This document shows, piece after piece, positions 8,488 through 16,039 of a DNA stretch of 64,000 nt. The notes below the pieces were generated by a model. The model was not told where the DNA came from. It saw nothing but the letters and a program-made list of their open reading frames with translations, and did no database searches. This DNA comes from Bacteroidota bacterium. GTDB taxonomy: Bacteria > Bacteroidota > Bacteroidia > Flavobacteriales > Weeksellaceae. Where the stretch lies: assembly GCA_023393915.1 (NCBI GenBank), contig JAEXBS010000054.1, forward strand, positions 1 through 64,000, in the 5' to 3' direction. Within the stretch, counting starts at the first letter, position 1, and each line of letters opens with the position of its first letter. A program made the position numbers and the translations under genes.

Positions 8488-8561
8488 ATCATTTGTTTTT
8501 ACTTATTTTCGACTGTGTATAATTACTTTACTTTCACCCTAATTAAAAAATGTGTAATGCC

Positions 8562-8618
8562 TCACTCCTCTAAAAAAGCAATAAAGCTTTGTTCTAACTG
8601 GGATTCGGTGAATTTCAT
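8562..8618 (-). pseudogene. relic of hsdR 5' end
   Basis: The minus strand reads MKFTESQLEQSFIAFLEE and then a stop, against MKFTEAQLEQSVIALLEE in the intact hsdR at 6899. Beyond the stop the similarity continues briefly (GGCATTACACAT versus GGCATTCCGCAT). It lies 13 bp after the abortive-infection gene, where hsdR would once have begun. It is best read as the original hsdR start left behind when the cassette at 6905-8487 was inserted. Confidence 0.85.
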
Positions 8619-8630
8619 AGTTTCAGTTTT

Positions 8631-9473
8631 TTAAAATGGCAAATCGTCTTCTTCCCAAGAATTTTCGTTCTGAGCTAAATCATTATACAGTTTTCTATTT
8701 GTAATCTCATTCTGGATCTCATCCAAATACCCTTTTAGTCTTGCCAATGAATCAAAAATAAACAAACTATCACGATAATTTAGTAGTTCATTAGGATGTG
8801 CAAATGAATTATTATTTCGAACACCATTATATTTTTCTAATATTGAGATATTTGCTTTTAAAATTGTTTTACACATTTCCGTTTCAATTGCAGATTCAGC
8901 TTCTAAAAATTTTATATATTTTCCAAATAAAGCATTTAATGAATCGGTTGCATCAAAACTTACATTGTTTGCAATTAGCAATTCACGTACAAATTTCACA
9001 TAATAAGTATGTAACCTATCTAAAGCAACTTCTGGTTGATTATTATCTATGGAATCCCTAATTGATTTGGTTAATTTTTTGAAATCATCATTATCGAGGA
9101 AATTATCAATATTTTCAATGTGTTGACTAACTCCGCCTTCTTGCAATCTTTGTACAACTTTTTTGCATTCTGCTTCCAATTCGGGATTGGATTTATAGTA
9201 GGTAGAATTTAGAATTTCTTTCTGTTTTCTGTAATTTATTAAATCATTGATTAGTTTAGATACAATATGGTTTGGTTCTAATCTAAAAAATTCACGAAGT
9301 CTTTTTGCTTTCGAATCTCCTTCTTTTTCATATTTAGCGTTATAAATATCAACACCAATTTTCTCATTAATAAATTTTTGAAATGTTGAATTATAAAAAT
9401 CTAAAACATAACCACCACCCATATCAAAATAGTGCTCCAAATACTCTTTTTCTTCAAAAGTTAAGTCTGACAT
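8631..9473 (-). CDS. abortive infection family protein (AbiJ-N-like/Abi C-terminal type)
   Basis: The 280-residue protein starts with YFDMGGGYVLDFYNSTFQKF, a segment typical of the N-terminal domain of 'abortive infection' proteins. A helical linker and a C-terminal HEPN-like region follow with YNGVRNNNSFAHPNELLN near 240-257, where the Arg-Asn and His resemble the Rx4-6H RNase signature. Such proteins are thought to act as RNase effectors during phage infection. It lies inside the hsd operon between the DUF4145 gene and the hsdR relic, 12 bp from its upstream neighbour, so it is probably co-transcribed. The acidic tail EEDDLPF is unremarkable. Confidence 0.7.
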   Translation of the reverse strand: MSDLTFEEKEYLEHYFDMGGGYVLDFYNSTFQKFINEKIGVDIYNAKYEKEGDSKAKRLREFFRLEPNHIVSKLINDLINYRKQKEILNSTYYKSNPELEAECKKVVQRLQEGGVSQHIENIDNFLDNDDFKKLTKSIRDSIDNNQPEVALDRLHTYYVKFVRELLIANNVSFDATDSLNALFGKYIKFLEAESAIETEMCKTILKANISILEKYNGVRNNNSFAHPNELLNYRDSLFIFDSLARLKGYLDEIQNEITNRKLYNDLAQNENSWEEDDLPF

Positions 9474-9485
9474 ATATTAACTATT

Positions 9486-10124
9486 TTATTCTGGCATTTC
9501 TTCCAATATTTGTCTCGTGGTCTCTTCTGTTTCAATCCAAGAAATGGTAAGACCAATTAGTTTTTTTAAGCTTTGAACATCTTTTCCGTCCCATTTTCTT
9601 TCATAATGAGTTTCATCATTTCCAAGCCAAACGGCTCGTTTTGAAACATTTTTGATATTTTCGCTTGTGATAAATTCTTTAATTACCGGCATCAAAAGTT
9701 TCTTTTTAATTACCTCTTCTTTATCGGGTGTCAATCTGATACAATAGTCTTTTATTAAGAATTCTAATGCTTTTCTATAACCAACTCCACATATTTGATC
9801 TAAATCATAATGTTCGGCTGTTTCTGCTTGATTGTAGATTGTAACAAAGTTTGGCGAAATATTTTCAATTATTTCACCAAATTTTTTAAACATGATAAAT
9901 CCTCCGACAACATTTCTTAAATAATAAGTGCTTGAATTAGACATTTCATAAATAGTTAAAAATGCCTTTCCACATTCTGAATTAGTACATGTTACGAATA
10001 TACTCAGCTCAGACTTTTTTAATGAAAAGGAATTGGTTTGCGGAATTAAGTGCTTGTGACAATAAGGACAAAAATCTATTATTCTGTCGATATCGAAGAC
10101 TCTTCTGTCAAAATGTACTTGCAT
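9486..10124 (-). CDS. DUF4145-domain protein with zinc ribbon
   Basis: This 212-residue protein has an N-terminal zinc ribbon (CPYCHK at 19-24; CTNSECGKAF at about 46-55) followed by a helical DUF4145 domain (ICGVGYRKALEFLIKDY near 112-128; RAVWLGNDETHYERKW near 163-178). DUF4145 domains are common next to, or fused with, restriction subunits and may act as HEPN-like accessory factors. The gene is 13 bp downstream of hsdS and in the same direction, so it is probably part of the operon. Its function is unknown. Confidence 0.75.
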   Translation of the reverse strand: MQVHFDRRVFDIDRIIDFCPYCHKHLIPQTNSFSLKKSELSIFVTCTNSECGKAFLTIYEMSNSSTYYLRNVVGGFIMFKKFGEIIENISPNFVTIYNQAETAEHYDLDQICGVGYRKALEFLIKDYCIRLTPDKEEVIKKKLLMPVIKEFITSENIKNVSKRAVWLGNDETHYERKWDGKDVQSLKKLIGLTISWIETEETTRQILEEMPE

Positions 10125-10136
10125 AATTATAATTTT

Positions 10137-11453
10137 TTACCCCTCCACCGCCATCTTTCCCAGCAGCAGACTTTTTAATTCTTCTAGTTTTTGTGTTTGC
10201 AAATTCAATCCTTGTATTTTATCAACAATACCTTTAGCTAATTCACAATAATTATTTAAAATTTTATTTTCAGGTATTAAAATACTGAAACTTTCTAATT
10301 GCGTGTTACTAAAATTTGCTTGCGCACTATCTCCACCAATTCCTTGTATTTCATTTTGTATAATATCTTTTTGCAATAAGAAATAGAAATAATATTTCAA
10401 AATTTGTTTATTGAATGAAAATAATCCAACACGCTGATTCACAAAAAATTTATTAAAATAACCTGGAACTAATCCAATTTTTCCAATAGTTGCACCAGTC
10501 ATTGCAATTACCAAATCTCCACATTTAGCAACATATTCATTCTTTATCTGGTATGTACTATCAACATAGTCAAGATTATTAATATCAATAGAGTTGTCAG
10601 AAATTGAACCTATTTTTATTACAGGAATTCCCTCTGTACACCAATCTTCACTTTTAAATGCAAATCCAGATTTTAATTTCCCAAGCTCCCCCAACTTCCC
10701 AACTCTCCATCCCTTCGGAATTTCCTTTCCCAGTTCCTCGTTATGCAACATTGCACCGCCAGAGGATTTGTACCCCGTCATTGCGAGCGGTAGCGCGGCA
10801 ATCTCGTTGTATTGACTTTGTGTTTCGGCTACCATTGAGATTGCTTCGTCGCTCGTTCCTCGCTCCTCGCAATGACGCTGGACTGGAAACTCAAAATCCT
10901 CAAACCAATGCCGGTAAATGGTTTGCGCGGTTTCTTCCAGTTTTTCGCAAAGTTGGTTGTTTAGTTGGATGCGCTGTTCTACGGTTTGGTATTCGGCAAC
11001 CAATTCTTTTTGTTTTTCTAGTGTTGGCAAAGGAAATTCCATATTCAAGAAATCTTCCCATTCTAAACTTCCACGCACTCCGCCAACTGCCAGAAAACAG
11101 GCTTCACGGTCAAATTCACTTCGCGAAAACCACATCATCAGATATTCTGGGAACAGCTGCTGCTCATCCATAATTTCAAAAACCGGATAAGCCGCAGAAA
11201 TAATCGCCGGTTCATAATCTTTCCATAAAGCAACCGGTATTTTCTTATCTCTGCGAACCTGCATCGTACTGCACGCAAACTGATTTTGTCTGATAATTTT
11301 ATATGTTGACATATCCGTTCCCACAGTATTCGCAACCGATGGAATGAAAACTTTATTGATGGTAAGTCCGGTAAGGTTTTTCACTACCAGATTTCGGTTT
11401 CGTTCATCTACCAAACGGATATAATCGCCTAATTTTCTATAATTCGACTGCAT
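10137..11453 (-). CDS. hsdS: type I restriction-modification specificity subunit (HsdS)
   Basis: HsdS recognises the bipartite target for both methylation and cleavage. From the ATG at 11453 the protein has 438 residues, with two target-recognition domains: residues about 1-165, then the conserved coiled-coil region LEETAQTIYRHWFEDFEFP, and a second domain from EIPKGWRVGKLGEL onward ending in a second coil (QTQKLEELKSLLLGKM). The start overlaps the hsdM end by 17 bp; a start at 11468 is possible. Between EFPV and YKSSGG the gene contains 34 extra codons derived from a palindromic repeat (10776-10877). The frame is kept, so the protein may be functional with an altered spacer. Confidence 0.93.
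   Translation of the reverse strand: MQSNYRKLGDYIRLVDERNRNLVVKNLTGLTINKVFIPSVANTVGTDMSTYKIIRQNQFACSTMQVRRDKKIPVALWKDYEPAIISAAYPVFEIMDEQQLFPEYLMMWFSRSEFDREACFLAVGGVRGSLEWEDFLNMEFPLPTLEKQKELVAEYQTVEQRIQLNNQLCEKLEETAQTIYRHWFEDFEFPVQRHCEERGTSDEAISMVAETQSQYNEIAALPLAMTGYKSSGGAMLHNEELGKEIPKGWRVGKLGELGKLKSGFAFKSEDWCTEGIPVIKIGSISDNSIDINNLDYVDSTYQIKNEYVAKCGDLVIAMTGATIGKIGLVPGYFNKFFVNQRVGLFSFNKQILKYYFYFLLQKDIIQNEIQGIGGDSAQANFSNTQLESFSILIPENKILNNYCELAKGIVDKIQGLNLQTQKLEELKSLLLGKMAVEG
10776..10877. repeat. 102-bp palindromic repeat inserted in frame within hsdS
   Basis: The ends are CGTCATTGCGAG and its complement CTCGCAATGACG, with inner matches GCAATCTC/GAGATTGC. The arms are 30 and 41 bp and the middle is AT-rich. 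Its length is exactly 34 codons. It encodes residues about 193-226 of HsdS (HCEERGTSDEAIS...), which are foreign to the usual HsdS central linker. Short palindromes of this CATTGCGAGGAGCGAGGAAC type are dispersed in many bacterial genomes. Confidence 0.85.
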
Positions 11454-12996
11454 AACCCAACTGTTCAAATACTTTTAATAATTCGGCGTTGCTTTTCTGC
11501 TCTGCTTTCAGCAGTTCCACCAGTTCGGTTTGCAGCGTACTCATTTTTTCGTGATAATCTACATTTTCATCACGGTTCACAAACTCAATATATTTGCTCG
11601 GAACCAAAGAATAATCTTTGGCTTTTATTTCTTCAGTAGTTGCGGAATAGCAGTATTCAGGCTTATTTTCATAGCCACCACCGGTTTGCCAGTTGTGGTA
11701 GGTTTCGGTGATTTTTTGGATGTCTTCTTCAGAAAACTGGATGTATTTTTTCTCAAAAGGAATACCCATTTCCCTAAGATCCATAAACAGGACTTCATCT
11801 TTTCGGTCACGGTAACGGCGAACCTCATTTCCTTTCTCCACCGTTCGCTGTTTCTTATTTTTATTGATAATCCACATCGTAACACTGATGTTGGTGGTAT
11901 AGAACATATTCTGCGGCAAAATGACGATGGCTTCAACCAATCCGTTATCAACCAATGTTTTACGGATTGCTTTTTCGGTACCGTCGCCACTCAAAGCACC
12001 ATTGGCAAGGATAAATCCTGCCACACCATTTTCCGAAAGTTTAGAAACCATATGCAGAATCCAACCGTAATTGGCGTTGCTTGTTGGCGGCACTTCGTAA
12101 CCGTTCCATCGCGGATCGTCGGTCAGTTCGTTGGTGGCACGCCAGTCTTTTTGGTTAAAAGGAGGATTTGCCATGATGAAGTCGGCTTTCAAATCCTTAT
12201 GCTGGTCATTGGAGAACGTATCGGCTGCAATCTCACCCAAATTGGCAGAAATCCCACGAATCGCCAAATTCATTTTCGCCAGTTTGTAGGTGGCATTGGT
12301 ATATTCCTGTCCATAAACGGAAATTTGTTTTTTATTTCCTTGATGCTCATTGACAAACTTGATGCTCTGCACAAACATCCCACCAGAACCACAACACGGA
12401 TCATAAATCTTGCCTTCGAAAGGTTCAATCATTTCGGCAATCAGGTTCACAATCGATTTCGGGGTATAGAACTCACCTTTTCCCTTGCCTTCTGCCAGAG
12501 CAAAATTGGATAGAAAATACTCGTAGACTCTTCCTACCAAATCATTTTCTTTATCGGCAATGGTATTAATCTGATTAATGGTATCGAGCAACGCGGAAAG
12601 TTTGCTCACATCCAATCCCAATTGGGAAAAGTAATTATAGGGAAGCGCACCTTTCAGGGCAGAATTATTCTGTTCAATGGTAAATAATGCAGTATCGATT
12701 TTCAGGGCAATGTCCGGCTGTTTTGCGTGCTGCATGATATAACTCCAACGCGCTTCTTCCGGCAGATAGAATACGTTTTTCATGGTGTAGAATTCCACCA
12801 TATCGGCAAACTGTTCTTTACCTTCGGTAATCAGTTTCTGTCGTCTTTCTTCAAAGGTATCTCCCGCAAATTTCAGGAAAATTAAACTGAGGACAATGTG
12901 TTTATATTCAGCAGATTCCACCGAACCCCTTAATTTGTTGGCGGAATCCCATAATGTTTCTTCGATGCTTTTGGATTTAGTCGCTTTCTTGGCCAT
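11437..12996 (-). CDS. hsdM: type I restriction-modification methyltransferase subunit (HsdM)
   Basis: HsdM transfers a methyl group from S-adenosylmethionine to adenine N6 in the target set by HsdS. The 519-residue protein has the HsdM N-terminal helical domain (about 10-145), the linker EFYTPK near 175, motif I DPCCGSGGMF at 199-208 and motif IV NPPF at 277-280. It is first in the operon hsdM-hsdS-DUF4145-abi-cassette-hsdR and is divergent from parA. Length and motifs are complete. Confidence 0.96.
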   Translation of the reverse strand: MAKKATKSKSIEETLWDSANKLRGSVESAEYKHIVLSLIFLKFAGDTFEERRQKLITEGKEQFADMVEFYTMKNVFYLPEEARWSYIMQHAKQPDIALKIDTALFTIEQNNSALKGALPYNYFSQLGLDVSKLSALLDTINQINTIADKENDLVGRVYEYFLSNFALAEGKGKGEFYTPKSIVNLIAEMIEPFEGKIYDPCCGSGGMFVQSIKFVNEHQGNKKQISVYGQEYTNATYKLAKMNLAIRGISANLGEIAADTFSNDQHKDLKADFIMANPPFNQKDWRATNELTDDPRWNGYEVPPTSNANYGWILHMVSKLSENGVAGFILANGALSGDGTEKAIRKTLVDNGLVEAIVILPQNMFYTTNISVTMWIINKNKKQRTVEKGNEVRRYRDRKDEVLFMDLREMGIPFEKKYIQFSEEDIQKITETYHNWQTGGGYENKPEYCYSATTEEIKAKDYSLVPSKYIEFVNRDENVDYHEKMSTLQTELVELLKAEQKSNAELLKVFEQLGYAVEL

Positions 12997-13072
12997 ATAT
13001 ATTTTAAGTAATCTTTCAAAAATAAGGATTTTTATTTTCTTTTACTAGTCTTTGTTCCATAGTTGTTCATAT

Positions 13073-13086
13073 ATAAATCTATAATT
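13073..13086. repeat. 14-bp inverted repeat flanking parA (partner at 13713-13726)
   Basis: ATAAATCTATAATT at 13073-13086 is the exact complement of AATTATAGATTTAT at 13713-13726. One copy lies just upstream of parA and the other between parA and its small partner, each in a very AT-rich stretch with extra ATATATT runs. They may be binding sites for the partner protein (operator or partition-like sites). Confidence 0.5.
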
Positions 13087-13115
13087 ATATATTCACAGAA
13101 ATATGTATTTATATA

Positions 13116-13706
13116 ATGGCTAAAAACATTCTGATAACTCATCAAAAAGGAGGTGTTGGCAAATCAACATTGGCGTATAATCTTGCTGCAAATCTGAGGC
13201 AAAATGCAAAAGTCTGCATCATTGACATGGACAGTCAAGGATCACTAATCAATCTGAAAGAAATGGCAGAAGTTGAAATATTTTCAGGAGATAAAATTTC
13301 AGAAATCCAGAATTCAAACTTTGATTTTATTTTCATCGATACTCCCCCATATTTAACAGACCAACTTCCTAAGCTTTGTGATTTGGCAGATGTAATCATT
13401 ATCCCGACAAAAGCCGGTGTTTTAGATTTGTTGGCAATCAAGTCCACAATTGACTTGATTCTTCAGTCAGGAAATATTAAGAAAGCAGTTATTGTTTTCA
13501 ATATGGTAAAACCGAATACTACACTTACTCAGGAAATCAAAGATCAACTTCAAGAATACCAAGTAAGGGTTTCAAAAAACATGATCTCAGATTTGGTTGC
13601 ATTTTCAAGATCAGTTCTAATAAACGGTGTGGAAGATCACCGGAAAGCACAGAAACAAATAGATAACCTAACCAAAGAAATACTCACATTATCAGTAAGA
13701 TACTGA
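13116..13706 (+). CDS. parA: ParA-family partition ATPase
   Basis: The 196-residue protein starts MAKNILITHQKGGVGKSTLA, a deviant Walker A (KGGVGKST at 10-17). It then has DMDSQGS (Walker A'-type Asp, about 38-44) and IFIDTPP (Walker B, about 74-80). It is one of the short ParA/Soj-like ATPases that help retain plasmids and integrative elements through nonspecific DNA binding. It is divergent from hsdM and is followed after 48 bp by a small gene that appears frameshifted. In this island it probably serves stable maintenance of the element. Confidence 0.9.
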   Translation: MAKNILITHQKGGVGKSTLAYNLAANLRQNAKVCIIDMDSQGSLINLKEMAEVEIFSGDKISEIQNSNFDFIFIDTPPYLTDQLPKLCDLADVIIIPTKAGVLDLLAIKSTIDLILQSGNIKKAVIVFNMVKPNTTLTQEIKDQLQEYQVRVSKNMISDLVAFSRSVLINGVEDHRKAQKQIDNLTKEILTLSVRY

Positions 13707-13754
13707 TATTTAATTATAGATTTATAGCATTATATAATTATATATTTATATAAA

Positions 13755-13974
13755 ATGGCAAAAGGATTTTTCAAAATTAATCAGCAAAGCAAAAGAGTCA
13801 CAAACTGTTGCTCCCAAACAAAAAGTAGTTGCTGTGAAAGAAAAAAAAGACGAAATATTATTCTCACTTCATATTCCGGCGGAGCGATTGAAACAATTAA
13901 AAATCAAATCAGCCCAGGAAGGAAAAAGCTTGAAGGAACTTATTAACAGTGCGATTGAGGAAAAGTATTTTTAA
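13755..13974 (+). pseudogene. frameshifted small parA-partner gene (ribbon-helix-helix-like)
   Basis: From the ATG the direct frame gives a Cys-rich 63-residue product unlike any protein family. Skipping one T in the T5 run at 13767-13771 instead yields a sensible 72-residue protein: MAKGFSKLISKAKES..., then DEILFSLHIPAERLKQLKIK and EGKSLKELINSAIEEKYF. The last part has the strand-helix-helix pattern of ribbon-helix-helix DNA-binding partners. A single extra T thus inactivates the gene, or is a sequencing error. Confidence 0.7.
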
Positions 13975-14299
13975 TTTAGCCTTGGAGCGATACTATAGCT
14001 TTGTCATGCGGATAATATATTCAAGATTATCCGGATATTGGGGCAAAAGTTTTCAGTAATTAGGGCAGAACAGTTTTTACAGTTTTCAGCCATTATTGTC
14101 ATTATTTAAATTTCTAGATTCCAGTTCTTCTGTTAAAGCTTGGTTTTGCTTTCTGTTTCGCATTAGTAAATAAGCAAAGAATAATGAGAAAAAAGTGAAA
14201 AAACTTAGACCTTTCGTAGCTGCACCATAAATAGCAATATAGTTCCCCCCGAAAATCGGACAGTAAGTTTAGTTGGAAAAAACCTATTAAATTTACAAT

Positions 14300-14572
14300 A
14301 TGTCACAGAGAAGAAAATTCAATTCGCAGTTTAAGTTCAAGGTTGTCGTAGAAGCTTTGTCGGAACGTCTCCCGCTGCACGAACTTGCCAAAAAGCACGA
14401 TTTGCATCCCAACCAGATTACAACCTGGAAAAAGGAGTTCCTCAAGAACGGAGCGGAGATTTTCGGTAAGGAAAAGGCCTCGGAAGAGAAAAAGGAGGAT
14501 GTTGAATCGCTTTACAAAGTGATCGGCCAGCAGAAAATGGAGATTGATTTTTTAAAAAAAGCCTTGTCATGA
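14300..14572 (+). CDS. IS3-family transposase OrfA
   Basis: This 90-residue protein has a helix-turn-helix (LPLHELAKKHDLHPNQITTW) and a C-terminal coiled coil (LYKVIGQQKMEIDFLKKAL). It is the DNA-binding part of the transposase. It overlaps orfB by 4 bp (ATGA) after an A-rich run (TTTTTTAAAAAAAGCC), where frameshifting could make a fusion product. Confidence 0.93.
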   Translation: MSQRRKFNSQFKFKVVVEALSERLPLHELAKKHDLHPNQITTWKKEFLKNGAEIFGKEKASEEKKEDVESLYKVIGQQKMEIDFLKKALS

Positions 14573-15432
14573 AACAGAGTGTCTCGGAAAGAAAAACACA
14601 CATCGGCAAGGCAGAAAAAATCAGCGTAAAGAAGCAGTGCGAACTTCTTCATATATCGCGCAGCAGCCATTATTACCAAAGAGTTCCGGAGAGCGATTTT
14701 AACCTGAAACTGATGGAAATGATAGACAGGGAGTTTATGGAACATCCCTGGAAAGGCGTTCCCAGAATGGTGCAGTGGCTCAGTAAAGATTGCGGACTTT
14801 TAGTCAATAAAAAGCGTGTGGAGCGGCTTTACCGGCTGATGGGCATCAGCGCTTCTGCTCCCGGGCCCAACACGAGCAAAAAGGGTAAGGGAAAAGGGCA
14901 CAAGGTTTTTCCGTATTTGCTGAAAAACCTGCCCATCACTCATCCCAGCCAGGCTTGGGCGATGGACATCACCTATATCCCGGTAAAAGGCGGATATCTG
15001 TATCTTGTTGCCATCATCGATCTTTACAGCCGATATGTGGTGGCCTGGAGCCTGAGCAACACGATGACTTCGGAGTGGTGCCGCGATCTTCTGGATGAAG
15101 CCATCGAAACCTACGGAAAACCCGAAATCATCAATACTGATCAGGGCAGCCAGTTCACTTCAGACCTGTTTACAGAGTATGTAAAATCACACAAAACCAT
15201 CCGCCAGAGTATGGACGGCAAGGGCCGGGCGCTGGACAATATCTTTATCGAGAGGCTCTGGCGCAGCTTAAAGTATGAAGAAGTGTATCTTTACGCCTAT
15301 CGGGACGGAAAAGAGTGCTATATCGGATTGAAAAAGTATTTTGCCTACTACAACCATCAGCGCAGGCATCAAAGCCTAAACTACCAGGTTCCGGCAGCAA
15401 TTTATAATCTTACAGAAAGAAAAGCAGCATAA
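14569..15432 (+). CDS. IS3-family transposase OrfB
   Basis: The 287-residue protein has an HTH_21 segment (FMEHPWKGVPRMVQWL) and the rve catalytic core with the DDE triad: Asp in AWAMDITYIP, Asp in INTDQGSQFTS and Glu in IFIERLWRSLKYEEV. It catalyses strand transfer of the IS. Length and triad are complete. Confidence 0.95.
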   Translation: MKQSVSERKTHIGKAEKISVKKQCELLHISRSSHYYQRVPESDFNLKLMEMIDREFMEHPWKGVPRMVQWLSKDCGLLVNKKRVERLYRLMGISASAPGPNTSKKGKGKGHKVFPYLLKNLPITHPSQAWAMDITYIPVKGGYLYLVAIIDLYSRYVVAWSLSNTMTSEWCRDLLDEAIETYGKPEIINTDQGSQFTSDLFTEYVKSHKTIRQSMDGKGRALDNIFIERLWRSLKYEEVYLYAYRDGKECYIGLKKYFAYYNHQRRHQSLNYQVPAAIYNLTERKAA

Positions 15433-16039
15433 TGAAAGTTCACGCAGTTTCACACATTCCCACACTACACGGAAAAATCTTTGAAGGGATTTTTCCTATG
15501 TGGAAATTTGCAAAACCGCTACCCTCAAAAACAATAAAATCAAACTTAACTTTTATGATTTACTGTCCAAACTTTGGGGGGAACTATATCATCCAGTTTA
15601 TCATTTGATAATAATTTTTCAAGTTTGAAGTGCAAATTTTCTTCTTGAAAAATTTTGTTTTTTGCAAGGTAATCTTCAAGTACAACTAGCTGTTCTGGCT
15701 TTAGCTCAATAAAAGGAGATGATTTAATCTTAAGAATGTCGTTTTGCTTCCTTAGTCTGAAAATCAAAAAGTAGCACGCGGCATCAAAAAATAGAATCAT
15801 TATTAAAATCAATAAATCCCACCACTTATTGTTCCAATTAGAAATTCCATAGGTTGACCAAGAAATTGCAGCCAAAAACAGAAATAATACTGCAACATCT
15901 GTTGATTTATTGAAGTTATCGAATTTTCCACTTATTGCAGAAGTTAAGAAAGGTTTAAAATAAATACCTAAAAGGACTATTTGAAAAATAATACCTGCAA
16001 TACTTGCCAAAAACAAAATATTTAGAATATTCTCCATCA

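Larger units (their letters stand above)
14241..15585 (+). mobile_element. complete IS3-family insertion sequence (1345 bp)
   Basis: The left end AGTTCCCCCCGAAAATCGGA and the right end (read inward) AGTTCCCCCCAAAGTTTGGA form imperfect terminal inverted repeats that continue with CAGTAA. A 4-bp target duplication ATAT sits at 14237-14240 and 15586-15589. The element contains orfA and orfB on the plus strand. It lies within a membrane-protein gene and is intact, so it may have arrived recently. Confidence 0.95.

Noticed and set aside
11530..12513. 327-codon plus-strand frame opposite hsdM
   Set aside because: It is the antisense shadow of a fully supported methyltransferase gene and encodes no recognisable domain.
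13755..13946. 63-residue Cys-rich open frame as a gene
   Set aside because: The protein is unlike known families, while the +1 frame after the T5 run gives a coherent DNA-binding-type protein; treated as a frameshifted gene.
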